Below, one piece after another: positions 8,342-17,763 of a stretch of 33,651 bases of DNA (the first letter of the stretch is position 1; every line of letters starts with the position of its first letter). Made by a program: the position numbers and the translations under genes. The stretch covers positions 29,885-63,535 of the forward strand of contig PLND01000031.1 of assembly GCA_003141675.1 (NCBI GenBank). The letters are read 5' to 3'. Under the pieces are notes generated by a model. It had not been told where the DNA came from. It worked only from the letters and a program-made list of their open reading frames with translations, and did no database searches. This DNA is from Anaerolineae bacterium. GTDB taxonomy: Bacteria; Chloroflexota; Anaerolineae; Anaerolineales; RBG-16-64-43.

Positions 8342-11300
8342 ATGACGCGACCTATGCAAAATCCTATTCAGGATAATCCCCCGCTTTCCACACAATCCCA
8401 ATCTTTGCGCGGGAGAACCATCGGAGGATTCCGGGCGCTTGGAACGAATGTCCGCCGGCTTCCCTCTCTGGCATTCGAAATCTGCATGATCCTGCTGATC
8501 CTGATCGGAGTTATTTTCCGATTCTCGTGGACCAATTGGAGCGAGGGGATGGATATCCATCCCGACGAGTACGGCCTGACGTCCACGTTGACCAGTTTGT
8601 CTTTTCCCAAGTCGATCGCGGATTATTTCAACACCCGGATCTCGCCGATCAGCCCCTACCAAAAATACGACGTTGATGGCAACCAGACCGTACCGGGACC
8701 CGACAATTCCATGCGGTGGGGACAGTGGCCGCAGATCATTATCCGCGGCACAGCGGAAGCGGTGACCGGCATCGAGCAGGCGGTCGTTCCAGGGATCGAC
8801 AATCTGCAATCCAAAATATGTCCGCAGGGAAAGTCCGCTGGGGAGACGTCCCCCGCCTGCACGCCGATTCCGGCAATCAACTACGCGAGCTACAGTTGGC
8901 TGCGGCTGCTGGGGCGGACGCTTTCGGCACTGGCCGATACGCTCTCGCTACTGGTGCTCCTGGCCATCGGCTTGCGCCTGTTCTCCCGCAAGATCGCGCT
9001 CTTGGCGACGGCGCTCAGTGCGCTGGCGGTGATGCAGATCCAGCAATCGCACTTCATGACCGTCGATAATTTCGCCGTGCTGTTTTCGACCCTGTCCATC
9101 TATTGCGCCGTCCGCGCGGCGCAAAAAGGCGGCTGGAAATGGTACGCGCTGTTTGGAACATTTTACGGCATGGCGCTCGCGTCGAAACTCAACCTGGTCC
9201 TGCTGGGCCCGATGATCGCCGTGGCGCTTTGGATGAGCCACCGCGAGCGCTGGAATGACGCCACACTCTCCCCGCTTAAGCGATTCGGTCCGGCCGCCGG
9301 GCAAATGGCGCTGGCGGTTGCGATGACGCTGCTGGTATTCCGCGTCACGCAACCGATGACTTTCCGGGCGACCACCGGGGATACCGGCTTCTTTACGGTC
9401 AGCCTCAACCCGGATTGGGTACGCAGCATTAAGGTTTCCTTGGAGGAATCCAACGGTGTCTGCTGCGGTCCGCCCACCGAACAATGGACGAACCGTCCGG
9501 CGATCATCTTCCCCTTCACTAACATGGTGCTGTGGGGCATGGGCTTGCCGCTCGGGTTGATGGCTTTCGCGGCTCTCTTCTGGGCGGGATACCGCATCTA
9601 CCAGGGGCGGGATTGGCAATCTCATCTGCTGCCGGTCGTCTATACAGCCGTGACCTTCCTGTTTCTGGCCACCCGCTGGGTGAAATCGGTGCGCTATTTC
9701 CTGGTTGTGTATCCCTTCTTTTGCCTGCTGGCGGCCTGGGCACTGGTCGAACTCTGGAACCTTGCCAAACCCCGCGGGGGCTGGCGCAAGGCGCTCTCCG
9801 GCGCGCTGATCGGAGTGGTCGTGTTGGGCACGCTTGCGTGGGCTTGGGGGTTCACCAACATCTACCGCAACGACAATACACGTTTCCAAGCTTCCCGCTG
9901 GATATACCAGAACGTGCCCGCGCCGTTCACACTCAACCTGCTTCTGCCGTCCGGCGGAACGGATAACGAACCGATACCGTTCGATGCCAACCAGCAAATC
10001 GGCGCCGACCCGGCGGTGATCCAATTCACCTCCCGCGAAAGCGGGACGGTGAACGGCATCTCACTGGGGTTTGCCCTTGATCTCTCCGGGGCGACCGGTT
10101 CGGTGATGCACGTCGCGATCTACACCGAGCCGCGCGGGGACGCCCCGCTCGCGCAGACCGATCTGGTCATCCCGGGCGCGGGGAACGATCCGCGCGGTGT
10201 GAGCGTTTCGGGACCGATCGAGCCTGTGGCGCTCGAGCAAAATGGGCATTACCGGCTGGAGGTGAGCGCCGCGAGCGGGGGGCCGTTCACCGTGCAAGGG
10301 GCGACGATCGCCAACGAGTCGTGGGACGAGGGCATGCCGGAGCGGATCGACGGCCGCGACGGATTTGGCGGCCTCTTCACAGGCATCACTATGGAAGTCC
10401 GTTGGCCGGATTTGGAGAACAAGCGCGAGATGTTCATCGACGTGCTCTCCAAGGCGGATTACGTGATCATGCCGAGCCAACGGGCGGTCTGGAGCGCAAG
10501 CCGCCTCCCGGCCGCGTATCCGATGACGCTTGAATATTACCGGGCGCTGTTCGACGGCCGGCTGGGATATGACCTGGTGGCGGAGTTCCAAACGCCGATC
10601 GTCATCGGCCCGCTGCAGTTTTCGGATTTGGCCGGCAGCGTGGCTTGGGGCCATGCGCCCACGCTGCCCCTTTTCAACAACAACCCCCTCGCAGCCGAGG
10701 AGGCTTTCAGCGTCTACGACCATGCGCCGGTGTGGATCTTCAAGAAGCGGGCGGACTTCCGGATTGATCAGGTGAAGGCCGTCCTGAATGCAATCGACCT
10801 TTCCACCGTCGTTCAACAGGATTCCCGCCAGGCAACGAACTTTCCGACTGCGCTGATGCTCCCTGCGGACCAATTGCAACAGCAACAGGCGGGCGGAACC
10901 TGGTCGGATATGTTTTCCTACGACTGGTTGTGGAACAAATATCCCGGCATCGCTGCCGTCCTGTGGTGGCTTTGGGCGATGCTGACCGGATGGGCCGCCC
11001 TGCCGCTGGTGGGGAAAATTTTCCGCGGCTTGCCGGACGAGGGATATTCGATTTCCAAGATCGCCGGCTGGCTGCTGGTAGCCTGGGCATCGTGGATTCT
11101 CGGGAGCTTTAAGGTCCCCTTCGTGTGGACGACGATTGCGCTGGTCTGGTTGGCGCTGGTTGTCGTCGGTGGAATCCTGCTCTGGCGGGATCGCAAGCGC
11201 TGGAAGGAAAGCTTCCATTATCTCTGGAAGACCTGGCTGGCGGCCGAAATTGTCTTTACCGTCTTTTTCCTGTTGGACCTGCTCATCCGCTACGGCAACA

Positions 11301-13363
11301 GTGACCTGTGGCACCCGTCCAAAGGCGGCGAGAAACCGATGGATTTCTCCTACCTGAACGCGGTGATCAAGAGCACTACCTTCCCGCCCTACGACCCGTG
11401 GTTTTCGGGCGGGTATCTCAATTATTACTACTTCGGATTTGTCCTCGTGGCCATTCCGATCAAATTGCTCGGGACCGTGCCGACGATCGGTTACAACCTG
11501 GCGCTTCCGCTGCTGTTTGGAACGCTCGGTGTGACCACCTACGGCGTGGCCTGGAATCTGGCTGAAAGTTTGCGCCGGAAAGGATCGACCCGCGTTGTTC
11601 CGTGGATCGCCGGACTGGCAGCCGCGCTTATGCTTTTGGTCTTCGGCAATTTGGGAGAAGTGGCGCTGGTGTGGAACGGTCTTGTGACCATGAGCGCGCT
11701 CCCGTATCCGCACGGCTTATTATTCCACTTGGGGGATATCCCGCATCTGTTCGATGGGGCGTTGCGGTACGTGCTCGGGCAGGCGAACTGGCCGTTCGGG
11801 ATCGATGCCTGGTATTGGAACGCGTCGAGGTCCATCCCTGTACCGATCGGTCCGGGCGGTGCACAAACGGAGGTTGGGCCGATCACGGAATTCCCATTCT
11901 TCTCGTTCCTCTACGCCGACCTGCATGCGCACTTGATGGCGATGCCGCTGATGATCCTTTCCCTGGCGGGATCGGCCGCGATGGTGATCGCGCCGGAACG
12001 GCTGCGCTCGTGGAAGACGGCGCTGCCGTTGGTGGCCTTCACCGCCCTGGCGGTGGGTTCGCTGTGGGCGACCAACTCCTGGAACTATCCGATCTCGCTC
12101 GGGATCGCCCTGATCGGTCTGGCGTTAGCCGGATGGCGAATGCTTGCGCTGAGCACCGGATTGAAGGATTGGCGCGGATGGATTCACCTGGCAATCCTGG
12201 CAGGGGTTCTCATCGGGCTGTCGGTCTGGCTGTTCCAGCCATACTACCAATGGTACGGCGCCGGATACAACGCTATTGATCCATGGAAGGGATCCCGCAC
12301 TCCGCTGGATGCCTATTTCATAATCCACGGATTGTTCCTGTTCATCCTGATCACCTACCTTGTCTGGCAGACACGCGACTGGCTGATCTCCGTTCCGTTC
12401 GATGCGATGAAGAAAAATTCCGGAATCGGAACGATCCTCCTGACCTCGGTGGCACTGCTCGCGGCGGGGCTCGTGATCCTGGGTGCGCTGGGATATCCTG
12501 TGCTGGTTCTGGCCATTCCTCTGATCGTCTGGGCGGTTATTCTGGGATTGCGGAAGGGATTAGCCGACGAACACCGCGTGGTGCTTGGATTGACGGCGGT
12601 TAGCCTGGCCGTCACTTGTGTGGTGGAACTGATCGTCCTGCGCGGGGATATCGACCGGATGAACACGGTGTTCAAATTCTACATTCAAGCTTGGAACTTC
12701 TTCGCCATTGCGGCCGGAGTCGCCTTGGGCTGGCTGGTGGGAGAACTGGGAGGATGGAAACCGATCCTGCGCAAAATATGGATCGGCGCGCTGGGGTTGC
12801 TCGTAGCCGGCTGCCTTCTCTATACCTTGTGCGCCACGTATGCCAAGATGGTCGACCGGATGAGCGCCGCTGCTCCACGGACTCTCGACGGAATGACGTA
12901 TATGTATTCTTCCTCCTATTTTGACAATGCCGATTTGAATCTCCAGGAGGATTACCTTGCCATCCGCTGGATGCAGGAAAACGTCAAAGGGTCGCCGGTG
13001 ATCGTGGAGGCCAATACGGTCGAATATCAATGGGGTTCTCGGTTCACGATTTACACAGGATTGCCCGGTGTGGTGGGATGGAACTGGCACCAACGCCAGC
13101 AGCGCGGCGTGGTGACCGACCAATGGGTATGGGATCGGGTTAACGCCATCAAGGATTTTTATGACACCCTGGACATGGACCAGACGCGGGCGTTCCTGCG
13201 GAAATACAACGTTCACTACATCGTCGTCGGACAGCTGGAGCGGGCCTTCTACACGCCGGAAGGTCTGGATAAGTTCGAAACCATGGTGCGCGATGGCGAA
13301 TTGAAGAAGGTGTTCACTATCGGGCAGACGACGATCTATGAGGTTGTGGATTTGGAATCCTAA
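8342..13363 (+). CDS. Giant fusion: GT39-like module + DUF2298 (Chlor_Arch_YYY) module
   Basis: This 1673-aa protein joins two membrane modules. Module 1 (about 45-540) is GT39-like: loop MDIHPDEYG with D75/E76 after the first helix, then QQSHFMTVDNFAVLFSTLS and further helices. A mostly polar, beta-looking stretch (about 540-690) follows, ending in VLSKADYVIMPSQRAVWS. Module 2 (about 870-1673) is DUF2298: GEKPMDFSYLNAV (near 997), PPYDPWFSGGYLNYYYFGF with the YYY triad at 1028-1030, YADLHAHLMAMP (D1193, H1195, H1197), DRMNTVFKFYIQAW (from 1438) and a soluble tail with TGLPGVVGWNWHQRQQRG. It presumably acts in extracytoplasmic glycosylation. The ATG at 8342 follows GGAG closely; an ATG at 8354 is possible. 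No frameshift or break is visible between modules. Confidence 0.85.
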   Translation: MTRPMQNPIQDNPPLSTQSQSLRGRTIGGFRALGTNVRRLPSLAFEICMILLILIGVIFRFSWTNWSEGMDIHPDEYGLTSTLTSLSFPKSIADYFNTRISPISPYQKYDVDGNQTVPGPDNSMRWGQWPQIIIRGTAEAVTGIEQAVVPGIDNLQSKICPQGKSAGETSPACTPIPAINYASYSWLRLLGRTLSALADTLSLLVLLAIGLRLFSRKIALLATALSALAVMQIQQSHFMTVDNFAVLFSTLSIYCAVRAAQKGGWKWYALFGTFYGMALASKLNLVLLGPMIAVALWMSHRERWNDATLSPLKRFGPAAGQMALAVAMTLLVFRVTQPMTFRATTGDTGFFTVSLNPDWVRSIKVSLEESNGVCCGPPTEQWTNRPAIIFPFTNMVLWGMGLPLGLMAFAALFWAGYRIYQGRDWQSHLLPVVYTAVTFLFLATRWVKSVRYFLVVYPFFCLLAAWALVELWNLAKPRGGWRKALSGALIGVVVLGTLAWAWGFTNIYRNDNTRFQASRWIYQNVPAPFTLNLLLPSGGTDNEPIPFDANQQIGADPAVIQFTSRESGTVNGISLGFALDLSGATGSVMHVAIYTEPRGDAPLAQTDLVIPGAGNDPRGVSVSGPIEPVALEQNGHYRLEVSAASGGPFTVQGATIANESWDEGMPERIDGRDGFGGLFTGITMEVRWPDLENKREMFIDVLSKADYVIMPSQRAVWSASRLPAAYPMTLEYYRALFDGRLGYDLVAEFQTPIVIGPLQFSDLAGSVAWGHAPTLPLFNNNPLAAEEAFSVYDHAPVWIFKKRADFRIDQVKAVLNAIDLSTVVQQDSRQATNFPTALMLPADQLQQQQAGGTWSDMFSYDWLWNKYPGIAAVLWWLWAMLTGWAALPLVGKIFRGLPDEGYSISKIAGWLLVAWASWILGSFKVPFVWTTIALVWLALVVVGGILLWRDRKRWKESFHYLWKTWLAAEIVFTVFFLLDLLIRYGNSDLWHPSKGGEKPMDFSYLNAVIKSTTFPPYDPWFSGGYLNYYYFGFVLVAIPIKLLGTVPTIGYNLALPLLFGTLGVTTYGVAWNLAESLRRKGSTRVVPWIAGLAAALMLLVFGNLGEVALVWNGLVTMSALPYPHGLLFHLGDIPHLFDGALRYVLGQANWPFGIDAWYWNASRSIPVPIGPGGAQTEVGPITEFPFFSFLYADLHAHLMAMPLMILSLAGSAAMVIAPERLRSWKTALPLVAFTALAVGSLWATNSWNYPISLGIALIGLALAGWRMLALSTGLKDWRGWIHLAILAGVLIGLSVWLFQPYYQWYGAGYNAIDPWKGSRTPLDAYFIIHGLFLFILITYLVWQTRDWLISVPFDAMKKNSGIGTILLTSVALLAAGLVILGALGYPVLVLAIPLIVWAVILGLRKGLADEHRVVLGLTAVSLAVTCVVELIVLRGDIDRMNTVFKFYIQAWNFFAIAAGVALGWLVGELGGWKPILRKIWIGALGLLVAGCLLYTLCATYAKMVDRMSAAAPRTLDGMTYMYSSSYFDNADLNLQEDYLAIRWMQENVKGSPVIVEANTVEYQWGSRFTIYTGLPGVVGWNWHQRQQRGVVTDQWVWDRVNAIKDFYDTLDMDQTRAFLRKYNVHYIVVGQLERAFYTPEGLDKFETMVRDGELKKVFTIGQTTIYEVVDLES

Positions 13364-13378
13364 CCCCTCTCCCTCTTT

Positions 13379-13406
13379 CCCCCTCTCCCCAGAAGGGGAG
13401 AGGGGG
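13379..13406. repeat. 12-bp perfect C/G hairpin between the two DUF2298 genes
   Basis: CCCCCTCTCCCC (13379-13390), loop AGAA, GGGGAGAGGGGG (13395-13406). It occupies most of the 84-bp gap between the 1673-aa and 854-aa genes. There is no T-run, so termination is doubtful; an mRNA-stability or segmental-expression role is possible. It resembles the G/C-asymmetric repeats elsewhere in the window. Confidence 0.75.
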
Positions 13407-13447
13407 CAGGGGTGAGGGAAGAGGATATTTAAGGAGTTAGTGCCGTC

Positions 13448-16012
13448 ATGACTTTCTGGGAAGGCGCGTGGGCGTTTGGGCGATGGTGGGGCTGCACGCT
13501 GATCATCGCTCTGGCTGTCTGGCCCATCACATTCCAATGCCTCAAGCGGTTGCCCGACCGCGGATTTGCATTCGCGCGCATGTTCGGCCTGATCGGCGTG
13601 GGGTACTTCTTCTGGCTGGGCTGCTGGCTTCATCTTTGGCCGAACATCCCCGGTGCCGTCTGGCTATGCGCGGCCCTTTTACTGGCCGTTGGTACGCTGC
13701 TGGCGCAGCGCCGCGGCGAAAAACCGTGGGCGATGCTCCGCGAACACTGGCGCGAGGCGCTCTTTACGGAGGGCCTGTTCCTGGTGCTGTTCGTGGTCTG
13801 GACGTGGGTCCGGGCCAACAACCCGCAGGGGGATTGGGCGGAAAAACCGATGGAAATCGCCTTCATCAATTCCATCATGCGTTCTCCCTACTTCCCGCCC
13901 AACGATCCCTGGCTGTCAGGCTATGCGATTTCTTACTATCACTTCGGCTACATCATGACCGGAATGCTGGCCAAGATCTCGGCCTTGACCGGCAACATCG
14001 CCTTCAACCTGGCGGTAGCCGGGTCGTTTGCGATGGCCGGCGCCGGGTCCTGGGGGATTCTGCGCAACGTATTGCTCCTTCGCGCCCGCGCGAGAAAGGC
14101 CGCTGAGCCTGAATTACCGGATGGCGTCCCGGACTCTCCATGGAGGAAAGCCGCCCCAACCGCCGCGCCCCGCTATTTGATCCTCGCGCTCCTGGCGCCT
14201 TTCTGCCTTTTGCTCCTGGGTAATTTCGAGGGGTTTGTGGATATTTTGTATTATCACGGCGCGGGCTGGGAGAACGGGCAAGGGTTGATCTGGAAATGGC
14301 TGGATTTAAACTGGCGATTGGATCCGCCGATCGTTCAGACGAATTTGGTCCCCAATGCCTATTTGTGGTGGTGGCAGGATTCGCGGGTGATCAACGACCG
14401 GATGTTGACAGGAGATCATGTCGAAGTGATCGACGAGTTCCCGGCATTCACTTACATCATGGGCGATCTGCATCCTCACGTCCTGGCCTTCCCGTTTCTG
14501 ATGGCGGTTCTCGCGATCGTGCTGGAAATCCTCTTGCGGGGAAGCGAGGGCTGGCCGGAAAGTCGATTGGAGCGGTGGCTGTTTTTGATTTTCGTCGCGA
14601 TCTCGATCGGCAGCCTGGCATTCCTCAACACGTGGGATGCGCTGATTTTCGGGATGGCGGCTATAGCCGGTTGGGTCGGCTGGCGAGCGAGCCGCAAGGA
14701 ATTGTCCTTCGGAAGGTTTACGGGATGGAAAGCCTATCTCGCGCGCTGGGCGGCGATCGGATTCCTGACCCTGGTTTTTTGCATTCCCTTCCTGATCGGG
14801 TTCTCTTCGCAGGCCGGCGGCATCCTTCCCAACGTGCTCTTCCCGACCAAGGGAAATCAATTTTTCATCATGTTCGGCACGCTGCTCATTCCGCTCACGA
14901 TCTGGATCTTGCTCGAGCTGACCGAGAAAAGGGGCGGGCTGGATGGGAAGCGCGCGCTGACAATTGTCGGAATCGGCCTGGCAATTCTCCTCGCCGGTTC
15001 GTTGATCCTGGCGTTTGTGCTGGCGCTGATTCCAAACGTCCTCAACAGCCTCGGCGGTGTGCTGGGCGGATTTTCGTCGTTGCAGGCGATGTCCATCCGT
15101 TTGACCCAACGGATAACCGATCCCCTGGCCACCCTCTGGCCCGCCTTCTTGATTTTCGCAAGTTTGGCGGTCGTGCTGGGATGGATCCGGAAACGCAACG
15201 CGGACCATTCCGAGGAGCCGGCCGGAGAATCTCCCCGTGACGCGATCCGGTTGATTGACGCGTATGTATGGATCCTGATTTTCTGGGGAGCGCTCCTGGT
15301 GTTGTTCCCCGAATATTTCTACCTGCGGGATTTGTTCAGCGACCGGATGAACACCGTCTTCAAATTTTATTTCCAAGGCTGGGCATTCTGGAGCCTCGCC
15401 GTTGCCTTTGCCGTGATCCGAATGTTCGAAATCCTTACGGATAAATTGGAACTCAACGGCCGGCGTTGGTCGCTTGCCGGATTGGGGGCGCTGTTGACCG
15501 CCGTCTGTTTTTGCCTTGGAGCGGTCTTTTTGCCGATGGCCGTGTGGAGCAAGACCGGCGGCTTCAAGCCAGCCGGCGGACCGACGCTGGACGCCTCCGC
15601 CTATCTGAAGCAGAATTCACCGGATGACGCCGCCGCGATCGCCTGGATCAATGCCAATATTCACGACCTGGGTCCGATCGCGGAAGCCGTCGGCGGGTCG
15701 TATTCGGAATATGCCAGGATTGCGACCTTTACGGGTCTGTCGAATGTCATCGGCTGGCCATGGCACGAAACGCAGTGGCGCGGCGCATCCCAGGATTTCC
15801 AAAACCGGGAAAATGATATCCGGGAACTTTACACAACCACCGACTGGACCCGCGCGCTGGAAATTCTCGATCAATACGGAATCCGGTATGTATATTTTGG
15901 ACCGCTTGAAGCGAGCACCTACAAGACGCGCGGCCTGGATAAATTCCGCGCCCATATGAATATCATCTATCAGACCGATCAGGTGACCATCTTCGAAAGG
16001 GACGTGCCATGA
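13448..16012 (+). CDS. DUF2298 (Chlor_Arch_YYY) membrane protein
   Basis: An 854-aa multi-pass membrane protein that is a stand-alone paralogue of the second half of the preceding gene. Shared landmarks are EKPMEIAFINS (near 132), FPPNDPWLSGYAISYYHFGY with Y163-Y164-H165 where the fusion has YYY, GDLHPHVLAFP (D340, H342, H344), DRMNTVFKFYFQGW (from 632) and a soluble tail with ATFTGLSNVIGWPWHETQWRG and RGLDKFRAH. The family is known from Chloroflexota and archaea, often beside GT39-like proteins. Glycosyltransferase activity is likely by fold and context but is not proven here. AAGGAG lies 13 bases before the ATG. The stop overlaps the next start (ATGA), so the next protein is probably coupled. 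Confidence 0.88.
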   Translation: MTFWEGAWAFGRWWGCTLIIALAVWPITFQCLKRLPDRGFAFARMFGLIGVGYFFWLGCWLHLWPNIPGAVWLCAALLLAVGTLLAQRRGEKPWAMLREHWREALFTEGLFLVLFVVWTWVRANNPQGDWAEKPMEIAFINSIMRSPYFPPNDPWLSGYAISYYHFGYIMTGMLAKISALTGNIAFNLAVAGSFAMAGAGSWGILRNVLLLRARARKAAEPELPDGVPDSPWRKAAPTAAPRYLILALLAPFCLLLLGNFEGFVDILYYHGAGWENGQGLIWKWLDLNWRLDPPIVQTNLVPNAYLWWWQDSRVINDRMLTGDHVEVIDEFPAFTYIMGDLHPHVLAFPFLMAVLAIVLEILLRGSEGWPESRLERWLFLIFVAISIGSLAFLNTWDALIFGMAAIAGWVGWRASRKELSFGRFTGWKAYLARWAAIGFLTLVFCIPFLIGFSSQAGGILPNVLFPTKGNQFFIMFGTLLIPLTIWILLELTEKRGGLDGKRALTIVGIGLAILLAGSLILAFVLALIPNVLNSLGGVLGGFSSLQAMSIRLTQRITDPLATLWPAFLIFASLAVVLGWIRKRNADHSEEPAGESPRDAIRLIDAYVWILIFWGALLVLFPEYFYLRDLFSDRMNTVFKFYFQGWAFWSLAVAFAVIRMFEILTDKLELNGRRWSLAGLGALLTAVCFCLGAVFLPMAVWSKTGGFKPAGGPTLDASAYLKQNSPDDAAAIAWINANIHDLGPIAEAVGGSYSEYARIATFTGLSNVIGWPWHETQWRGASQDFQNRENDIRELYTTTDWTRALEILDQYGIRYVYFGPLEASTYKTRGLDKFRAHMNIIYQTDQVTIFERDVP

Positions 16013-17763
16013 AGTTGCGCGATTCTATCGGCCGCTGGCTGGAGGAATATGATCTCCTCCTCTATCTAATTTTATTTCTGGCGGCGGTACTGCTCAGGCT
16101 TTCGGCGCTGGCCGCTCCGCCGCTGAATGAAAACGAGGCGCTCCAGGCGTGGGGCGCCCTGCATCTGTTGCGTGGGCAGCCCGCCGCCGGGGGCAGCGCA
16201 CTGTTCGCCTCACTGACGGCGGGGATTTTATTTATTGCGGGACCGTCGCACTGGGCGCCGCGGATCGTTCCGGCGCTGGCCGGTTCGCTCATGGTTTTTC
16301 TGCCGCTCCTGTTCCGATCGAAACGTGGCAAACTCGAATGCGCGCTGGCGGCGATCCTGATCGCGCTTTCCTCTTCGCTGTGGATCGCCTCCACGTTGGC
16401 GGGCGGCGCGGCGGTGGGGCTGCTTGCGGCGGCCGCCTGCATTTTCATTCTGCGCGGCGGACGATCCAACCCGTTGTCCGGCGGCATCCTTCTGGGGCTG
16501 GCCGTGGCGGCTGGAACGGTCGGTTGGAGCGGTCTGGCCATCGCGCTGATCGTCCTTGCTACAGATTGGGCATGGCGCCGGATGCGCATGCCGGATACAG
16601 AGGAGGGAGCGTGCGATCCATTAAAAGAATCGCTGACGCTTGTCTTCCGCTCTCCCGCCGGCCTGGGGGGTCTGGCCCTCGGGATCGCGGCGGGCAGCAC
16701 AGGAATGTTTTTCTTCCCGCACGGTGCAGCCGTCCTGGCATCGGGATGGACGGATTGGTTTGCGGCTTTCTTTTCCGGTTGGCCCAAGCTCGGCGAATTC
16801 ATACTGCTGCTGGTTGCTTACGAGCCGATGGCGCTGGTTTTCGGCATCGCCGGGCTCCTTCTTCTGCGACGGACCCGATTTTCCACCGAAGACCGCTTCC
16901 TGGCAATGTTCGCCGGGGTTGCGTCGATATGGGTGCTGATCCGGCCAGCGGCGTTTCCGGCTGACGCGCTTTGGGTGATCCTGCCGCTGCTGCTCCTGGG
17001 CGCCCGCGCGCTGCGCGCCGTGCTGGAATCTCAGGCGGTGGAGGAACGGCCGCGGTTTATCGCGATCCAGGTTTGCTTGATCGGTCTCCTGATCGCATTT
17101 TCCGCTTTGAGTTTGACCGCGTATACGGCGGCCGGCGAGTGGTGGCAGCCGCTCCTAGCTGCGGCGGGATTCCTTGCGACGTTCCTGGTCGGTCCGATCC
17201 TTTCCGAGAACTGGCGGCAGGCTGTCATCCCATCGCTCGTGGGATTGGCCTGCGCCTGGTTCCTGGTCTTCTTCCTCTTCCAGGCGGGGACGGGCTGGAA
17301 TGCCACCCACGGACGCCACGAATCGGCTAATGAACTCTGGTGGTCCGATACCGTTCCGATCGACATCCTCCGGTTGCACCAAACCATGGATCAGATCTCG
17401 GAGTGGCAAACCGGAGAGCCCGGAGAGTTTGCTGCGATTATCGAGTGGCCGGAGGATTCCGCGCTGGGTTGGGAATTGCTCGCCTACCATGCGGCGGAAT
17501 ACACTGCGGCGCCTGACCTGCTGGCAACTCCCGCGATGGTCGTCGCTCCGCGTGTTCTGCAGGGGGATAGCGTGGCTACACTCCATTTGACCGCCGCCTA
17601 TCGCGGGCAGGGATTCGGCAGCATCGAGCAGCGCGGCTGGTCCGGGCTGCCGCCGGACCTCATTGGCTGGTTGCTGTACCGCCAGGGACCGGTGCAGAGG
17701 GGGCAGATGATCCTCTGGACACGGGTGGATATTTTAACTCCCGACGCGGGAAGCGGAACATGA
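16009..17763 (+). CDS. GT39/TIGR03663-like membrane glycosyltransferase
   Basis: A 584-aa multi-pass membrane protein with a GT-C-like layout. A first helix (about 17-36) is followed by the acidic loop LNENEALQAWGAL (E41 and E43 in place of the usual Asp-Glu), then many Ala/Leu-rich helices up to about residue 430 and a soluble C-terminal domain of about 150 residues. It resembles the glycosyltransferase family that typically accompanies DUF2298 proteins, but conserved motifs are weak, so the assignment rests on topology, the acidic loop and neighbours. It overlaps both the upstream DUF2298 gene (ATGA at 16009-16012) and downstream cmk (ATGA at 17760-17763). Replacement of the usual Asp may mean altered or lost catalysis. 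Confidence 0.7.
   Translation: MKLRDSIGRWLEEYDLLLYLILFLAAVLLRLSALAAPPLNENEALQAWGALHLLRGQPAAGGSALFASLTAGILFIAGPSHWAPRIVPALAGSLMVFLPLLFRSKRGKLECALAAILIALSSSLWIASTLAGGAAVGLLAAAACIFILRGGRSNPLSGGILLGLAVAAGTVGWSGLAIALIVLATDWAWRRMRMPDTEEGACDPLKESLTLVFRSPAGLGGLALGIAAGSTGMFFFPHGAAVLASGWTDWFAAFFSGWPKLGEFILLLVAYEPMALVFGIAGLLLLRRTRFSTEDRFLAMFAGVASIWVLIRPAAFPADALWVILPLLLLGARALRAVLESQAVEERPRFIAIQVCLIGLLIAFSALSLTAYTAAGEWWQPLLAAAGFLATFLVGPILSENWRQAVIPSLVGLACAWFLVFFLFQAGTGWNATHGRHESANELWWSDTVPIDILRLHQTMDQISEWQTGEPGEFAAIIEWPEDSALGWELLAYHAAEYTAAPDLLATPAMVVAPRVLQGDSVATLHLTAAYRGQGFGSIEQRGWSGLPPDLIGWLLYRQGPVQRGQMILWTRVDILTPDAGSGT

Noticed and set aside
10061-11713. A 550-codon open frame on the - strand inside the 1673-aa gene
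   Set aside because: It is antisense to a gene with clear family motifs. Its product is rich in His, Arg and Gln without any hydrophobic core or motif, as expected from the opposite strand of a GC-rich gene.
13364-13447. Transcription terminator splitting the glycosylation cluster
   Set aside because: The 12-bp hairpin has no following T-run and the downstream gene is a paralogue of the same cluster, so I list it as a repeat only.
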